From Rotaria macrura (Eukaryota > Rotifera > Eurotatoria > Philodinida > Philodinidae), in the NCBI GenBank assembly GCA_900239685.1, contig OENT01000835.1, positions 1 through 64,000 of the forward strand: a DNA stretch of 64,000 bases, written 5' to 3'. Both the position numbers and the translations under genes were made by a program. Below, one piece after another: positions 1 to 12,797 of this stretch; the stretch's first letter is position 1, and each line of letters opens with the position of its first letter. The notes beneath the pieces are model-generated. The model was not told where the DNA came from. It ran no database searches and was given only the letters and a program-made list of their open reading frames with translations.

Positions 1-459
1 AATTTTGATTTTGTTGCAGAATAATTCGATTAAAATCAGCGAAAATTTTTCACTGGGTATTCTAAACGGCGAATATCCTGACTAGGAAAACCTAAATCAG
101 CTGCTACATGATAGAATTGTTTTAATCGTATTAACCGTTACTCGGTGTCGTGTGGTCCAAGTGGACCCACTTGACGGTTTTGTGTGTAGTACAATTTTAC
201 CACCGGGTGCTTCAGATGATTCCTCTTCTCTAATCTCTAGTCTTCAGTAGCTGTATAATATGTATATGAGAAATTATATATAGGTCGAAACAGGACAAAA
301 TACAGGTATGAGTCCAGTTGGACCCTAGAACACCGATGAAGAAATAAAATGAGAACACTGGGGAAGGGTTAAAGACACTAAGGATGAAGTAGTTATTTAC
401 GTAAAATGTGTGCATAATGTATTTGTTGAAAAAAAACCATTTCATATTATAGCTCGGTT
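1..459. other. no gene seen
   Basis: AT-rich sequence without a convincing open frame or splice-bounded exon. The longest frame here is hydrophobic and low-complexity and looks like chance. Confidence 0.5.
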
Positions 460-545
460 CGGGTTCGGGTTCAAACTTCGTCGGGTCGGGTCGGGCTCGG
501 GTTTAACTTTATCAGGTCGGGTCGGGTACTGGTTCAAAAATTTGA
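455..545. repeat. degenerate CGGGT/CGGGTT repeat
   Basis: About 90 bases of imperfect TCGGGT and TTCGGGT units, far more GC-rich than the surroundings. It directly abuts the reverse-transcriptase remnant that follows. Short arrays like this occur at ends of transposable elements. I see no matching inverted copy nearby, so the class is not decided. Confidence 0.5.
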
Positions 546-549
546 ACAC

Positions 550-1186
550 GTGCAGTACTCTAGAATCCATAAACGAGTGCTAATACCATCCCTCACTCTC
601 CAGATCGATCAACGACCTATTACACATGAATCTATCTTCAAAAACCTAGGTTTCTATGTTGATGAACAGCTATCATTCCACAAACATTCTATAAAAATGC
701 TTGAGAAAGTTCAAACTAACTCAACTATACTCAAATGTCTCACACGATTACATGTATCACCGTGAAAAATACGTCAAGTAGCATTTGAAGCGTTTATTTC
801 ATCGCCTTTTCAACTATTAATAGTATATGCCATGTAGCCATTTTTATCATATTGCACTATTCCAAGAATTTCATCGAAAACCCGACAAATCTATCGACGT
901 ATAACTAACTGATGGGATGCTTGCAATGATGAAGTGCAATGGCTGCCTAATTTTTAAACTGCTGTAACACATGCGCAACACTTTCTCACTAAAGCAACAA
1001 CAGTGTATACTGAACCTTTCGTATCTTATATTTTCTCAAAAACAATGCTCATGTACCTACAAATGCACTTAGAATATGTTCATTTTATTGCTGCTCTACC
1101 ACCTTGTAGTGAGTCAAGTAACTGTATTGACCGATGATGGATTAATCGGAAGCATCCTGAGCAACAGCATAAAATTCATTTAGAAT
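550..1186 (+). pseudogene. non-LTR retrotransposon reverse-transcriptase remnant (C-terminal part)
   Basis: One reading frame carries about 210 codons interrupted by several in-frame stops (first at 763) but no frameshift. Before the first stop it has an RT-like segment, with a phrase resembling the [KN]-[FY]-LG-x-x-[VI]-D of LINE reverse transcriptases (FKNLGFYVDEQLSFHKH). After the stops follow phrases typical of the region behind the RT fingers and palm: RQVAFEAFIS, TRQIYRRITN, WDACNDEVQWLP and a YLQMHLE-FIAALP stretch. There is no endonuclease domain, no YxDD box and no poly-A tail in view, so this is a short decayed 3'-part copy. The clade (Jockey/CR1/RTE-like) is not assigned. Confidence 0.55.
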
Positions 1187-3383
1187 AATTATTCGATTTT
1201 CTCTCCACATCCACTATTTCATAAAACTAATGTTTTGAACCTAACCTTTTGTGATCGATTACACACAGAGACGTTGGTTCCAGCTTTCTAGAATTATTCA
1301 CCTGTTGTCATATAAATACAGCGCTCACAAAACAAAATACCGATAATATTAGTAGAATTCCGAGATTTTATGACTTTAGTCAGCAAAAACTAAGTACTTC
1401 GTAATTGTAACTATGTTCAAGTGTCTTTATGAAGCTAGCTTTTCCAATCAGTCAGCGATTGATAGAAATCAAAGCTAAAATCTCTAGGACGATAGAGTCT
1501 ATTTCAAATGGGTTCAATCGTGTTTTTTTCCGTAATAAATCAAGACTATTTAATAGAAAATGTTCAAATTGAAAATTAGATCTTTTCCATGATGCTCATA
1601 TCAAAATTAAAGATATACGAAATAAAAGAGTATGATTCTAAGGCTACAGGTTTTACCAAAGTAAAGATTCACGTTGGCATTCAACGTTTTATTTAAATCT
1701 ATCTAACATTGAAAGGAATATTCAATAATGTTTTTTTTGTAATGTTTTGAAAAGAGCAATATTTTTAAAACGTTCTAATTCGTTTTTTCAATAACAAATG
1801 TCCATGGAATGATTATTCATACTGCTCATCAGAAAAGTAAACTTAACTGTATTCAAGAAAGAGAAATATTGATATCACGCAATTTTTAATACGTTACAGA
1901 GATTTTATATCGTTTCAAAGAAAAATAACGAGCTTTGATTGAAATTTCATGCTTCTACCGGCCCTATTCGTCTTCTATTTCTGCTCGTATAGGAAAACTG
2001 AACAATCATGCATTTAATAATCCAAAAATGTTAAATGAATAAAGAAATTTCGTGAACATGAAAATCAATCGTGAACAAATATCGAGAATAACAACGAAAA
2101 CTAGAATGATCGTCAGAAAAAGAAAATCAAATTTTTCTTTCATCATTTACTTTCTGTCTTCTGTATTCTTGTAATGTTGCAAATAAAAGGCATCTATGTT
2201 CCATGTTTCAATTTCGTATCGGTCTTCTGAAAAAGCCTCTTTGTTAGATTAAAAAGTTACTGTGGCATTTTCACTTCGTCATCTTTTTATTTGACCTTTT
2301 TTTGTACACACAATCCATCGAGTCATGCTTCATTACAAGAAATACATTAGCTTTCTATTATTCAAACAAACCTGAGATATAACCGTAAATATTACTTTTT
2401 GTTTTGAATGTAAATTTAGTCATTATGTACCATTTTTATATGCTCTCGATTGACACACACATTGAACAGTTAGATTTCATATTTGCACTACTTGATCCAC
2501 AGTTTAGATGATTATTGTTCATATTTATGTACTATTGATCAAACTGAATCGAATTTTTCTCATTAATTACTCAACAATAATTTCATCAATAGTTAATGAT
2601 GATACTTCTTTTATCTCAGTATATAGTTATATCGAGTTGATGGTTTCGGCTAGATTTACTTTAGTATCTATACTATCATGTAATATCATGTTTAACGTAA
2701 CTGATTCTTCGACTCGAAAGAAACATCATAGAATTCGAGCTCAGTTGGTTTTTCATCTTCAAGTTGATTTTCGATGAGAAACAACTGATACTTCAATGTA
2801 CTCGTAGATATCATATTTAAACACTCAATTTTTTTCTCTGTACATTGATACGCAAAATAAATAGTAGCATTGCTACTATGTGTCTTGTATTTCTTTTTGT
2901 TTCATATACAATATTTTTAATCAATTACTCATTATGATGTAACGAATTGATCTCCTACGGATTGATGGTGAAGTGCTAACTTAGTTGTTATCATTGCCGT
3001 CTATCTGTAAGACGTAGACACTTGAGACTATTGTTGATAATGATCATAGCTAATTAGTTATTAACGATTGATCCACATAGTGAACTTGTATATTTTTTTC
3101 TTGACACGATGAATAGGTTCATTTCTCTTCAACATATCATTCGAGCTGCGAGTATCTCAAAGTCATAATATGAACAAATATGTATTAAAATCTCATATAT
3201 TTTGATAATACTTCAAAGATATGAACATTTCTCATGAGAAAAAAAATCAATAATAGTAAATCGGTTGTTAATGATGATGAACAAAACAAAAGAAAACTTG
3301 AAAAACTAACAATAACAAAATCATATCCACTTCAAACACGAACATTGATAGACATGCTAATCGAGCGATAGTATGCCGCACGT

Positions 3384-3404
3384 GTATATATATATATATA
3401 TATG
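3384..3404. repeat. TA microsatellite
   Basis: About ten TA units in a row. Confidence 0.85.
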
Positions 3405-3932
3405 TTGCGTGATAGGCTCATTGAAAATGCCAAATAGCGATCTATTGAAGAAAAGAAAATGATGAATCGCTTGTCTCGTTTGTCGCTATCATCCATCATT
3501 TTTTTGTGTCGTTTTGTTTTCATTATTTAATTTCTAAGAGAAAAAAAAAGACGAGAGACACAAAAATCGAATAGAAATATTTCAACGGTCAAGGAAAATT
3601 AGTCTGTACCTTGTTGTTTTTCGCGTATGTAACGTGTCATTCATTGCATAAGTTTGAATTTCACACAGTTCAATCAAAATATAACTTTATGCATTTGATT
3701 AGTTCGAAGTGTATACAAAATCACGTTCATTCTTACATGTGCTACCTCTTCTCATCATCAAACAACAAAAATATGCTTTCGGACACACGTTTTTTTTCTT
3801 CATATTTTTAATTCGATGAGTTGTCGCCTTCAGATTGCATGTCGTCGGAAAATGATCCATGACATTGGAATAAAACCAAATATGTGTATGTATATATTTC
3901 AAGTGATTCAATCGACGTTTTTGGACATCGGT

Positions 3933-3961
3933 CAAGAGAGAGAGAGAGAGAGAAAGAGAAG
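3933..3961. repeat. GA microsatellite
   Basis: Run of GA units ending in AAAGAGAA. Confidence 0.85.
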
Positions 3962-5792
3962 ATGATATGATGACAATAGAACATGACACCTTGTCGTAAA
4001 ACTAAAACAAGAAAAACAAAAACAAACGTCTAAACAATAGTGAGAAAGAAAATAAGAAAAATATTGCTTATCTATTCATTTTTCTTATTGTTGTCTTCAA
4101 GTTCAAAGATATGAAGAATCATAAAAAACTTCTCTTAAAACGTAATCATGAAAATTTAATTGAATCTATTTACTTTTTTGATCTTAATATAGACATATAC
4201 TCATAAAATCTAACAAGCCGCAATTATCACACTTACTCACCGTTTTTCTTCAACGTCAAGAGTTCGGCATCGTCTTCTTTAGAAAATTATAGAGCATAAC
4301 TGTGTCAAAATCTTTCCGTTGTGTGTGTTTTGTCTTCGTTATTTCGTTTTCAAATAAATCATCATTTCATGTTGTTCACTAGATTTATTTTAATAACATA
4401 ATTTTCCCACAATGGCAGTAGGATAATTTTCTTTTAGGTGACACGAGCCACGAGTTAAATATAGGCATTCATATAAATAAATTGAGTGAAATAAAGCGAT
4501 TGACATCCCGGTGATCTAATCATCTGTTTCCAGGTTGACAATCGTACATAGTTTATATCCTAGTGTGTATATGTTTTTCTAGCACATAACGTAAATGGTA
4601 CGTGAATTATTGGCATCGTTCGTTCGATTGAAAAGCTCGCTCATAATTATCTTTTCACATTCCCATATAAGAAAATGAATGACGAAATTCAAAAAACAAC
4701 AAAGTATAAAACGAATAATCTTAGTAATCAACTAAATTGTTCGTTTTGTTGTTCTTCGTTTCCTATTTTTGCTTTTCATATTCAATTAAAACAGAGAACA
4801 ATGAAGAATGTCTTTTCATGCTTACGCAAGTGTACTGATAAGAATTTAAATAGGCTTGGCACGCGTTCATGAGTCAACAACAATTAAATATACCCTACGG
4901 AGAAGTCTATCATATCAGTCAAACAGACGGCAGCCAAATACTTGCCTCCTGCTGTCGAACGATCATTAGTGTATAGACTATTTTCTTAGCGAAGTGATAT
5001 GCTCAATAGGTAACTGAACTTGTTTGTCTTTAGGCGTTGTCGAATAGTTAAATTTCTCCTTAATCGACAAGGCTATCGTTTTTTTGTCGAACATTCATAT
5101 ATCTTTATATATTTGATGTGCTATTGATGATGTGTTAAAAATGTGTGAACAAGACCGAGAGTTCAAAACAAAAACGATTTGTTTTCACATTTGATCGATA
5201 ATAATAGAAGTGGGTGACATTCATTGTTGTTGTTTTTTATTTGTCGAAGGTCACATCTTTCACTGAGTAGTACTTAGGAACAGTTTTTTTTCTGGAATTT
5301 GAAGATATGAAATACATTATTTACTTATGAACCTGTTCGTATATCGAACTATCGGAAGTACTTCGAGAGAAGTAGTTGTTTTTTCAATCTTAGAAAAAAA
5401 TGTTCAAGTTTCTCTTTTCCTTTTGGTACATGGACTCACAAAGAATATGTTCTAGATATTTTCATGTTCTACAATCATGTTCAACACATCGAAAATCTTC
5501 TTAAACGATCAATCAGTACCTATGAGACAATATTAATTGTTCGCATGAAAACTATCGAATACTTATTTCTACAATCGTTAGATAGAAATCTTTCAATCCT
5601 ATTTCCTCATATATTTACAGTTGATTCGTATTCTCTTAAGAAAGTTTTCAAAAGTTCAACTTCTTTTCAATGTTTTCTTTGCGTACTGTATTTAAAAGAA
5701 CATCAATTATCTACATACAGTTTGTTTTCCTTACTAGTTAAAATGTCAAAAATTTGACGAGAAGGTTCTGTTTATATGAATAGCATCAGCTA

Positions 5793-5904
5793 TCAACTGA
5801 CAATGTTTCCAGTCTCACGCATATCATCAGACCATATGTGTGTCTGCGTTGATTGTTGTGCGAAATCACGCTCAAGATCAAACGAATCAAGTTGATCATC
5901 TACT
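5793..5904 (-). CDS. possible terminal exon of an unknown minus-strand gene
   Basis: On the minus strand a strong acceptor (TTTGTTTCAG) is followed by a 37-codon frame ending in TGA. The encoded tail is acidic and polar (begins VDDQLDSFDLERDFAQQS) and uses the same A/T-ending codons as the confirmed genes. The exon opens in a phase that needs two bases from an upstream exon. I looked between 5905 and 6378 and did not find a partner with matching phase, so the gene's 5' part, length and function are unknown. It may also be a chance frame. Confidence 0.3.
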
Positions 5905-6378
5905 CTGAAACAAAACGAAAGAGAAGAAGTTAAATCGCATGACAATTATATTCACACATTTACTCATACTCATATTTTGATCATTTCATCTGACACGCTA
6001 TAAGCTCTATGATGCAATCTGTCTCCCATACAAGCGAGCACAACACTTGACGCTAGTTCATCATCTTATCGGATGATCTATATAAACAACAAAATCTTGT
6101 CTCGTGTCTCCACATCTATTTTTTCTATTTCCTATTGGAATTCTCTATAAAATAGTTATTGTATTCAATCACCCTGCAGGCTTCTGATAAAAACACTTAG
6201 TTTTCATCGGATTAAAACATTACATCAACAAGAAGAAAACACAAGAAAAATATATCTCTATCTCTCTTTTGATTGGTTGTTGACTTTTTTCCGTTTCTCT
6301 TTTTCTTTCTCGTTTTTTCTTATAAATAATTATTCTCTGCATATTTGCTCACTTACATTTTTCCAACACTGATTTCAA

Positions 6379-7270
6379 ATGGGTATCGAAAAAGCAACAA
6401 AAAAAAGAAAAACAATATTTGGTCGACTTACTAATAAGTTTCTTACTCAACAACAACAACAACAACAACAATGTTCAAAACGTGATCAATCTGTTCAAAC
6501 AAGTCTTAACATATCTCAAGCATCATCACAATTAACAGCAACAATACTTGTGAATAGTCGTGAAAGACAAAGAACATGTTCACCAAACCATTCAAATAAT
6601 AATAGTATAAATACTCCACATCAACGACGACGAAGTCGTCGATCATCTCTGAAAACATTTATTATTTCACATTCACCAAAGCCAATTCCTCTTATTCAAC
6701 GAACACGTCGACGTAGTGTAGATTTGAAGACACCGAAACGACTTAGTTCTGAATGCCTTGTAAGAAATTTATCTTTTGAATCAAAGACAAAAATATTTAA
6801 TTCATGATAATATCTATCTATTTCTTAGCAAGTAGCATTAATTCGAAAAATTCAACCTTTAAATCGATATGGTTCACCAATAGCTCTTTCATCAACAACA
6901 TCAAATATAATATCAGTTACAAGACAAAAACAATATCTTCCATCACTTCGAGATTCATTTGATTATCAACCAACAATATCACAATATTCATATGCGAAAC
7001 AATCGCAACAGATTTTCAATGACGAAACTACAAGCCGTGATGAACTGTTCTCCATTGGACCAATGAAATGGAGGTTCGAAAATAAAAACAAACCAAAAAG
7101 TAATATTGAAAACAAATCTTTTGTTTTTTTTCTTGTTCATATTTAGTACACCTAATCGAACCATTGTATATAAAACGTCAAGTCCATATAATAATAATTT
7201 TGACCATCAACGTCGTTTATGTACAGTCGATCAACTTTCGTTTTCCAATATTCTTGATGGCAGTAATTGA
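6379..7270 (+). CDS. hypothetical basic, low-complexity protein (249 aa)
   Basis: Three exons fit together: 6379-6759, 6829-7073 and 7147-7270, giving 750 nt with phase kept. Donors are GTAAGA and GTTCGA; both acceptors end TTTAG/CTTAG. The protein starts MGIEKATKKRKT, carries a run of eight Gln near residue 25, then Arg/Ser-rich segments with RRxS and TPxR-like phosphorylation-type sites (RRRSRRSS around residue 88). Overall it is strongly basic and probably disordered. No known domain, signal peptide or membrane segment is visible. A nuclear or cytoskeletal role would fit the composition but is only a guess. The continuous open reading past the first donor ends at 6807, so an unspliced 142-aa form would also be possible. 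Confidence 0.7.
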
Positions 7271-8860
7271 TCATCATATACATACATCATATAGACAGTG
7301 TGTTGTTTTTTCTTTTCTCGGGCTTAATAAAATATTTTTTCTTCTTTAAATATTTTCATTGAATTATTCTTTGTTGTTCTTTTGAAAATGTTACTCCGCC
7401 TTCTGCCAGTAACAGACGATTGTGAAAAACGATTTGTCATCAACGAACGATGATCGACAAATTAACAACCTGATGTTAAAACAGTTCTATTTTTGATAAA
7501 TGAGATTTCTTGTCGTGCTCATCAGCAACAGACATATCACGCCTCATTGACAAACGCGTGTGTCAGCACGTTTTACTCTCGACTATATGTTCCGTTTTAT
7601 TTTTTCAGAAAAAAAAACAAACTCGATTAAATTTGATAGTAGATCTTTTCTTTTTTTTTCTCTCTATTTTTCGTCTGTCCAAAAGTAGTGAGCGTATGGT
7701 CGCACATTGTCCAGATACAGACGAGAAAAAAAACGATATACATATATAGATTTCTTATCAGTATCTTACGTCGATACTTTTTTTTTATAGATGTATTTAG
7801 TTTTTGTTGATATTATTGAATGAAATCATGATAAATGATTCTACGTTTTGAAAAAAATGGCTTATCTCATAATATGATCGAACTCATAAATTTGTCTCAT
7901 CATATGCTTTAATTGGCATGTGAGCGCACGAAGAATGAATGAAAACACAAGAATCTCTTTTGCTTGATACAGTTTCCTTGTCAGTTTAGACATACATATT
8001 CATATCAATGTTCTTATTGGTTAACGAGCATGATTAAATACGTTCAAGTTAAATCATATTTTTACAATCTATTCTTGTTGACATTGAAAAAACACCGAGT
8101 AAATAACATTTTATGACGACGAATCATAATCTGATGTATACTTCGCTAATCAGAGAGTGTTATGTGCTAATTTGTAAACGGAAGCATTAAATTCGGATAA
8201 AAGAACAAACTATTCTCATGTAGTACAATACAATTACACAATATATGAATATTTTCTTATACAACGAAAGAAAACAAAGACTGTTGTCATAATAATCTGT
8301 TAGGTCAAAACTATTTTTAACACCACAACTATTAATAGTCGATAACCATATCGATCAACGACGAAACTATCTCATGAGATCGATTTCAGATTCAAACTAT
8401 ATGTCACTGATTTAAAGGTGAAAATTTAATTATGTTTCAACCGTTTCCTCACAAAGTAACTGATTTTAGAAATAAAACTAGGACTGTTAATATTGGTTTA
8501 ATCTGAAAGCTCAAGAGACAGTTCACACTCAACATAATGTAAATTGTCTTCCAGCAAGAAACTATTTCATCTTGCTTTCAATATTGAGCAGTTTGAAAAA
8601 GAACCTCAGGTTGTTTATGTAAAGATTTCCTTCATCACACACTAAACTTATATCAATACAGAGTTACTTCCTTCTTCAGAATTCACATTAGTTACATACG
8701 AATATACTCATGCAACATAGATAAGCTCGAACAGAAAAAAAAGGAAATAATGTGAAAGCTTTAGATCGAAGTACATCTATTTATTATTTAAACAAGTACA
8801 CAACTACATTTACTGAAACAAATACAAGTGCAAAAAGTAATCCAAACATATGTATAACAG
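7271..8860. other. intergenic, nothing recognised
   Basis: AT-rich spacer between the basic-protein gene and the 3' end of the homeobox gene. Short frames here have no protein-like composition. Confidence 0.5.
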
Positions 8861-9681
8861 TTATGACGATTCATTGAGTCGAAGACGTGGTGGTGCATTT
8901 TTGTATTGAGCTATTTCATTGAATAGTTTCTTTAATTCATTCGAATCTACACATGATTGTCCTTGTTGTAGAGCTGATAGTTCGTTTGTTGTTGATAATC
9001 GTTCGCCAGTTTCACGTTGTGTTTGTAAACGACGACGATTTTGGAACCATATACGTATTTGTTCTTGTGTGATGCCAAGTTGTCGAGCGATTACATCACG
9101 TTGAATGGCTTCAAAATGCGACATAGTTTAATGTGCGAACAGACAAGAAAACAGATAGAAAGAACTTACCGTTCGGATAAGGTGTTCGTTTAAATAGTTC
9201 GTTAAGAATATAACGATCTTTATTTGTATATTGAAGTCGTGCAACTTTTGATGATGATGTTGATGATGGTTGAATTTGACTCTAAATATTCAATCGACAT
9301 TGATGAAAACAGTGATCATCAAACTGTGATGAATACGTACAGATTGAGTGGCGATAGTCGGAGTAGAAATCTAAAAACAACAATCGAATACTGATCATGA
9401 GTTAGATAGGGAAAAAAGTGCGAGAAACAATTAATGTTGAATAACCTATACCATCGAATGCCATTTTCATATGAATTTTTACGTTCTTTTACCTGACTAT
9501 GTTCAGAAATGAATGGAGAAGCCGGTGGAGAGCATACAAACGTCGGTGATATCGAAGAAGGATAATACGATGGAATTGATGAGCAGCAGCAATTACAACA
9601 AGGTGTTGACATTGCATTGTAATTCGAATACATGCATGGAGACGATGGGTAGTAATGATACGATTGTGGATAAGAACTCAT
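8861..9681 (-). CDS. divergent homeodomain transcription factor (192 aa)
   Basis: Four exons on the minus strand: 9681-9493, 9370-9341 (a 30-nt microexon), 9281-9170 and 9108-8861; total 579 nt. The first exon gives a Ser/Tyr/Pro- and Cys-rich N-terminus. The homeodomain spans about residues 84-143 and is split by the last intron between helix 1 and helix 2. Core positions are conserved: L16, F20, W48, F49, N51 and R53 (phrase IRIWFQNRRR), with Gln at position 50. Gln50 plus the helix-2 sequence resemble paired-like homeodomains such as DUX or other orphan PRD-like types; there is no paired domain, hexapeptide or octapeptide that I can see. It is expected to be a nuclear DNA-binding regulator. 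Family assignment is open. Confidence 0.85.
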
Positions 9682-11097
9682 AATGTACGATTTCGTTTGA
9701 AATTGTGAATTGTGACGAAGTGTTCGTCTTAATATTTAAGTGAAAAAATGTCTATCATTTTCTTTTCGTTTAACTATGGCAATCAAAAAACTTTGTTGAA
9801 CATTCTAATTAAGTGTTTCTCTTTTGAAGTCGTTTTAATTAATAGAGATTAAAGAACAAACGTTCTGTTTGTCATTTTGATTTATCATACAAAAGAAGCA
9901 CAATATATTGTCTAGCGTTTTGTTTGAAACGGCTTTCCAGCAAAGTCGCAAAGCTTTGATTTTTTGGGATGTCAGACGAAACAAAACTAAATATTTCTAT
10001 TTCTTTACTTCAGTTCAATGAAGACTTAGAAATTGTCTTTGTTCTTTTTTTGAATACTATATTAAATATATTACAAACTGCTTTCTTTTGATATTAGTCG
10101 ATATATTTTCTGTCGCATGGTTATCTTACAATTATGGTATTTTCGATATGAAATGTGGTTTGATAACAATCTTTCATATAGGTCATCGTAATATAGAAAA
10201 ACCTTTGGGTGCGCGAACCATGACTCGAAAAGGCTTTTACCGTTTGTTTTAACAAATTGAAATGATTTTTGCTTTACAGATATAGTTTCAGAGGTCTTTC
10301 TTTCGCAAAGCACTCTAGTTAAACGTACTCTAGGAAACGATTAGAAAGTCAGGTAATCATCGTATGTCTAGCGAAAGCGGTATCACTTCGTTAATTGGTT
10401 AGAATCAAATTAATATCGAATCAAAATTTCTTTTTTTATTCAGAATAATCATTTGATGTGAATTAAATTGAATAGATCTTGATATAGGATGTGATATTTT
10501 ATGTCATCGGATGGTGGAATTTTCATTTTATGTACATTCTTTAATATTCTATGTAGCAATTTTCAACGTTTGTACATTCACTTCACATATTTCTATATAT
10601 ACTTATGTATGCTGTCGCTGACCTACCAGCGTTGCTTTTTTAATATATAATTTACACTAATTGATTAAGTAAACGAATGATTTCATTCGATTAATTTAGC
10701 AACGTTTCAAGTCTTCGAATCGTAATTAAAAATGTTTATCAGGGCACGAATGATTATGTTGAATGCTGACAGATATGACTATGTGAAATATATTTTGATT
10801 ATTCACTGATATCGTTGTATGTGTAATACTCATTCTTGATCGGAAAGAATATTTTCACGATGACAAACAAAATTACATAAACTCGGAGGAAAAAGAAATA
10901 GGAAATGACGGTTTGAAATCTATTACTCTAAAACATCAATGACAATACAAGAATGTGTACGAATAGAATATTTCAAAGTAAGCAAGACTTGGTTCATAAT
11001 TCGAAGAATTTAACGGAAATAACAATTGAAATTTTCGTAATTTATTAGGAAGTAAGCAGAATATTTCGTAATCAATCATTGTTGATAATTCTGGTTT
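9682..11097. other. intergenic, presumed 5' region of the homeobox gene
   Basis: AT-rich, no supported gene. An 80-codon minus-strand frame at 10071-10313 has no recognisable features. Confidence 0.45.
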
Positions 11098-11397
11098 TTA
11101 AAAATTATGTACAATTCGTTCGTACTGTTGAAAATGCGGAATTTTCGACGATGTAGTATTCATATGTTGTCTCATAGCAATTTTTAAAGAATTTTGATAA
11201 ATATTCATTGCTGCTGGTTGTAGATTTGCATTGGAATGAATAAACATTAAATGTTGATTTAAAACTTCATCGATTGCATTATAATGGGCGTCCATGTGTC
11301 TTTTATTTAACGACTGTTGATCAGAATTCGTATTTGATGAACCACATGGATAGAGCTTACTTTTTGATACTTTATTATGAGATGAACGATTTCCCAT
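11098..11397 (-). CDS. hypothetical small protein with N-myristoylation-type start (99 aa)
   Basis: Single continuous frame on the minus strand starting MGNRSSHNKVSKSK. Gly2 with Ser at position 6 and Lys further on match the N-myristoylation consensus, so a membrane-attached cytosolic protein is possible. The rest is polar, Asn/His/Gln-rich with two predicted-helix-like stretches. No domain is recognised. Support is limited to codon composition and the plausible start; no splice partners are needed. It could be a chance frame. Confidence 0.4.
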   Translation of the reverse strand: MGNRSSHNKVSKSKLYPCGSSNTNSDQQSLNKRHMDAHYNAIDEVLNQHLMFIHSNANLQPAAMNIYQNSLKIAMRQHMNTTSSKIPHFQQYERIVHNF

Positions 11398-12797
11398 CTA
11401 TATTGTTCGGCCAATACAAAAGTCAAGGATAGAATATTTGCTTCTGTTCGTTTTTTTCTTTCTTTTTATCTATTCAAGGTACTTGAAATTTTCCACTCAA
11501 TGCATAAGTTACTAAATGATATAACGAGGCATTTCTTGTCACACATTTGGTAATAAAAAAATACATTTATAAACATCAAGGACACAGAATCACTTGCTCT
11601 AAGTAAATACTCAATTAAATTTGATATATTTTTGGTAGATTCATGATATTTTTTGCATTCATCATGCGTCATGATTAATAGAATAATTTAGCTGTTTCTT
11701 TTTATTTTATATATTTTTGTTTTGAATGTTTATTGTAAGGTAAACATTGTACGATTATATTCAAAACGGATAATTTCAATAATTTCTGACTTCGAAACAA
11801 CTCTATATTATAACTCAACTATTGAAAATGTTCTGCATTTTCTCAAACATAATTTTTATCCAACAATAAACTAATAAATTATCGATGCAAAAACCAGTAA
11901 CTAGTTAGAACATGTTCAAAAGAAAAAAAGATGAAAGCAACCATTATTCCTCTCGAAATCATTTCCGGTATCACAGTTTCCCGTTTGAATAGACGAGTCT
12001 GGAATTTTGTTCATGTAACAAATATTGAACATTTCAGTGTCCTTGGTGTTTAATATCAGGATTATCACATGACAAGTCAAATGACAGTTGACGATATGAT
12101 GAATTTCATGTAATTAGTTAAGTGAAAAGATTCGTATTACTTATCGGAGCTTGACAGAGATGGGTGTCATGGTCGATTTTCGTAGGGTATGCATAAGTAA
12201 ACAGATTTCGTAAGTGAAACGTAATTCGCACACATACCTTGAATCTTTAGAGAAATCTCAAACGATAGAATCTGTTCTAACACTTGGTATATTTAGTTCA
12301 TTTGAAAAATACCAGATAGCTAGAACTAGTCTAGTCAATTGATATGAGATCTTTACGCATATAAAAAAAATCAATTTACTTTTTTGGTTATCAATTAACA
12401 GCATAAAAAAGATGAATACAATTTCCAAAATCCCTAACGTTGTTCTTTGATAAGAAGCCCGGTGATATGATTGTTCATCCAAAACTGTACTGTTGTATTT
12501 GACAAGCATATTCCTTCATGATTGGGAATAGATTTTCGGGAATGGTTATGTTTCAATGTAGTTTGTCTGATTCTATACAGTATATTTGACAACTTCTTTC
12601 TGAACAAGGCAAATAATCATTGACGAGAAAATCTCTGGACAATGATAAAGTTTCAAATAAATGATGTTATAAAGATACAAATGATTCATGCTAATAATTA
12701 TATTCGACAACAATCGTTACCATTTATAGACGACATGTTCCATTTAGTAAACTGATTTTTTATAGTTATTTCGAAAGAATAATTTCAGCTCTCTAGT
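11398..12797. other. intergenic, nothing recognised
   Basis: AT-rich spacer. The minus-strand frames at 11466-11672 and 12258-12509 are hydrophobic or mixed and not convincing. Confidence 0.4.

Larger units (their letters stand above)
1187..5792. other. long non-coding stretch
   Basis: AT-rich sequence with no convincing gene. It contains a TA microsatellite near 3385-3404 and a GA tract near 3933-3960. A short minus-strand segment at about 4241-4280 lies between an AG acceptor-like site and a GTGAGT donor-like site and could be a tiny exon, but nothing supports it further. Confidence 0.45.

Noticed and set aside
4241..4280. Possible 40-nt minus-strand exon between CTAAAG and GTGAGT
   Set aside because: Too short and without partner exons.
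10071..10313. 80-codon minus-strand frame
   Set aside because: No motif, no splice context and no neighbouring exon of matching phase; composition is only marginally protein-like.
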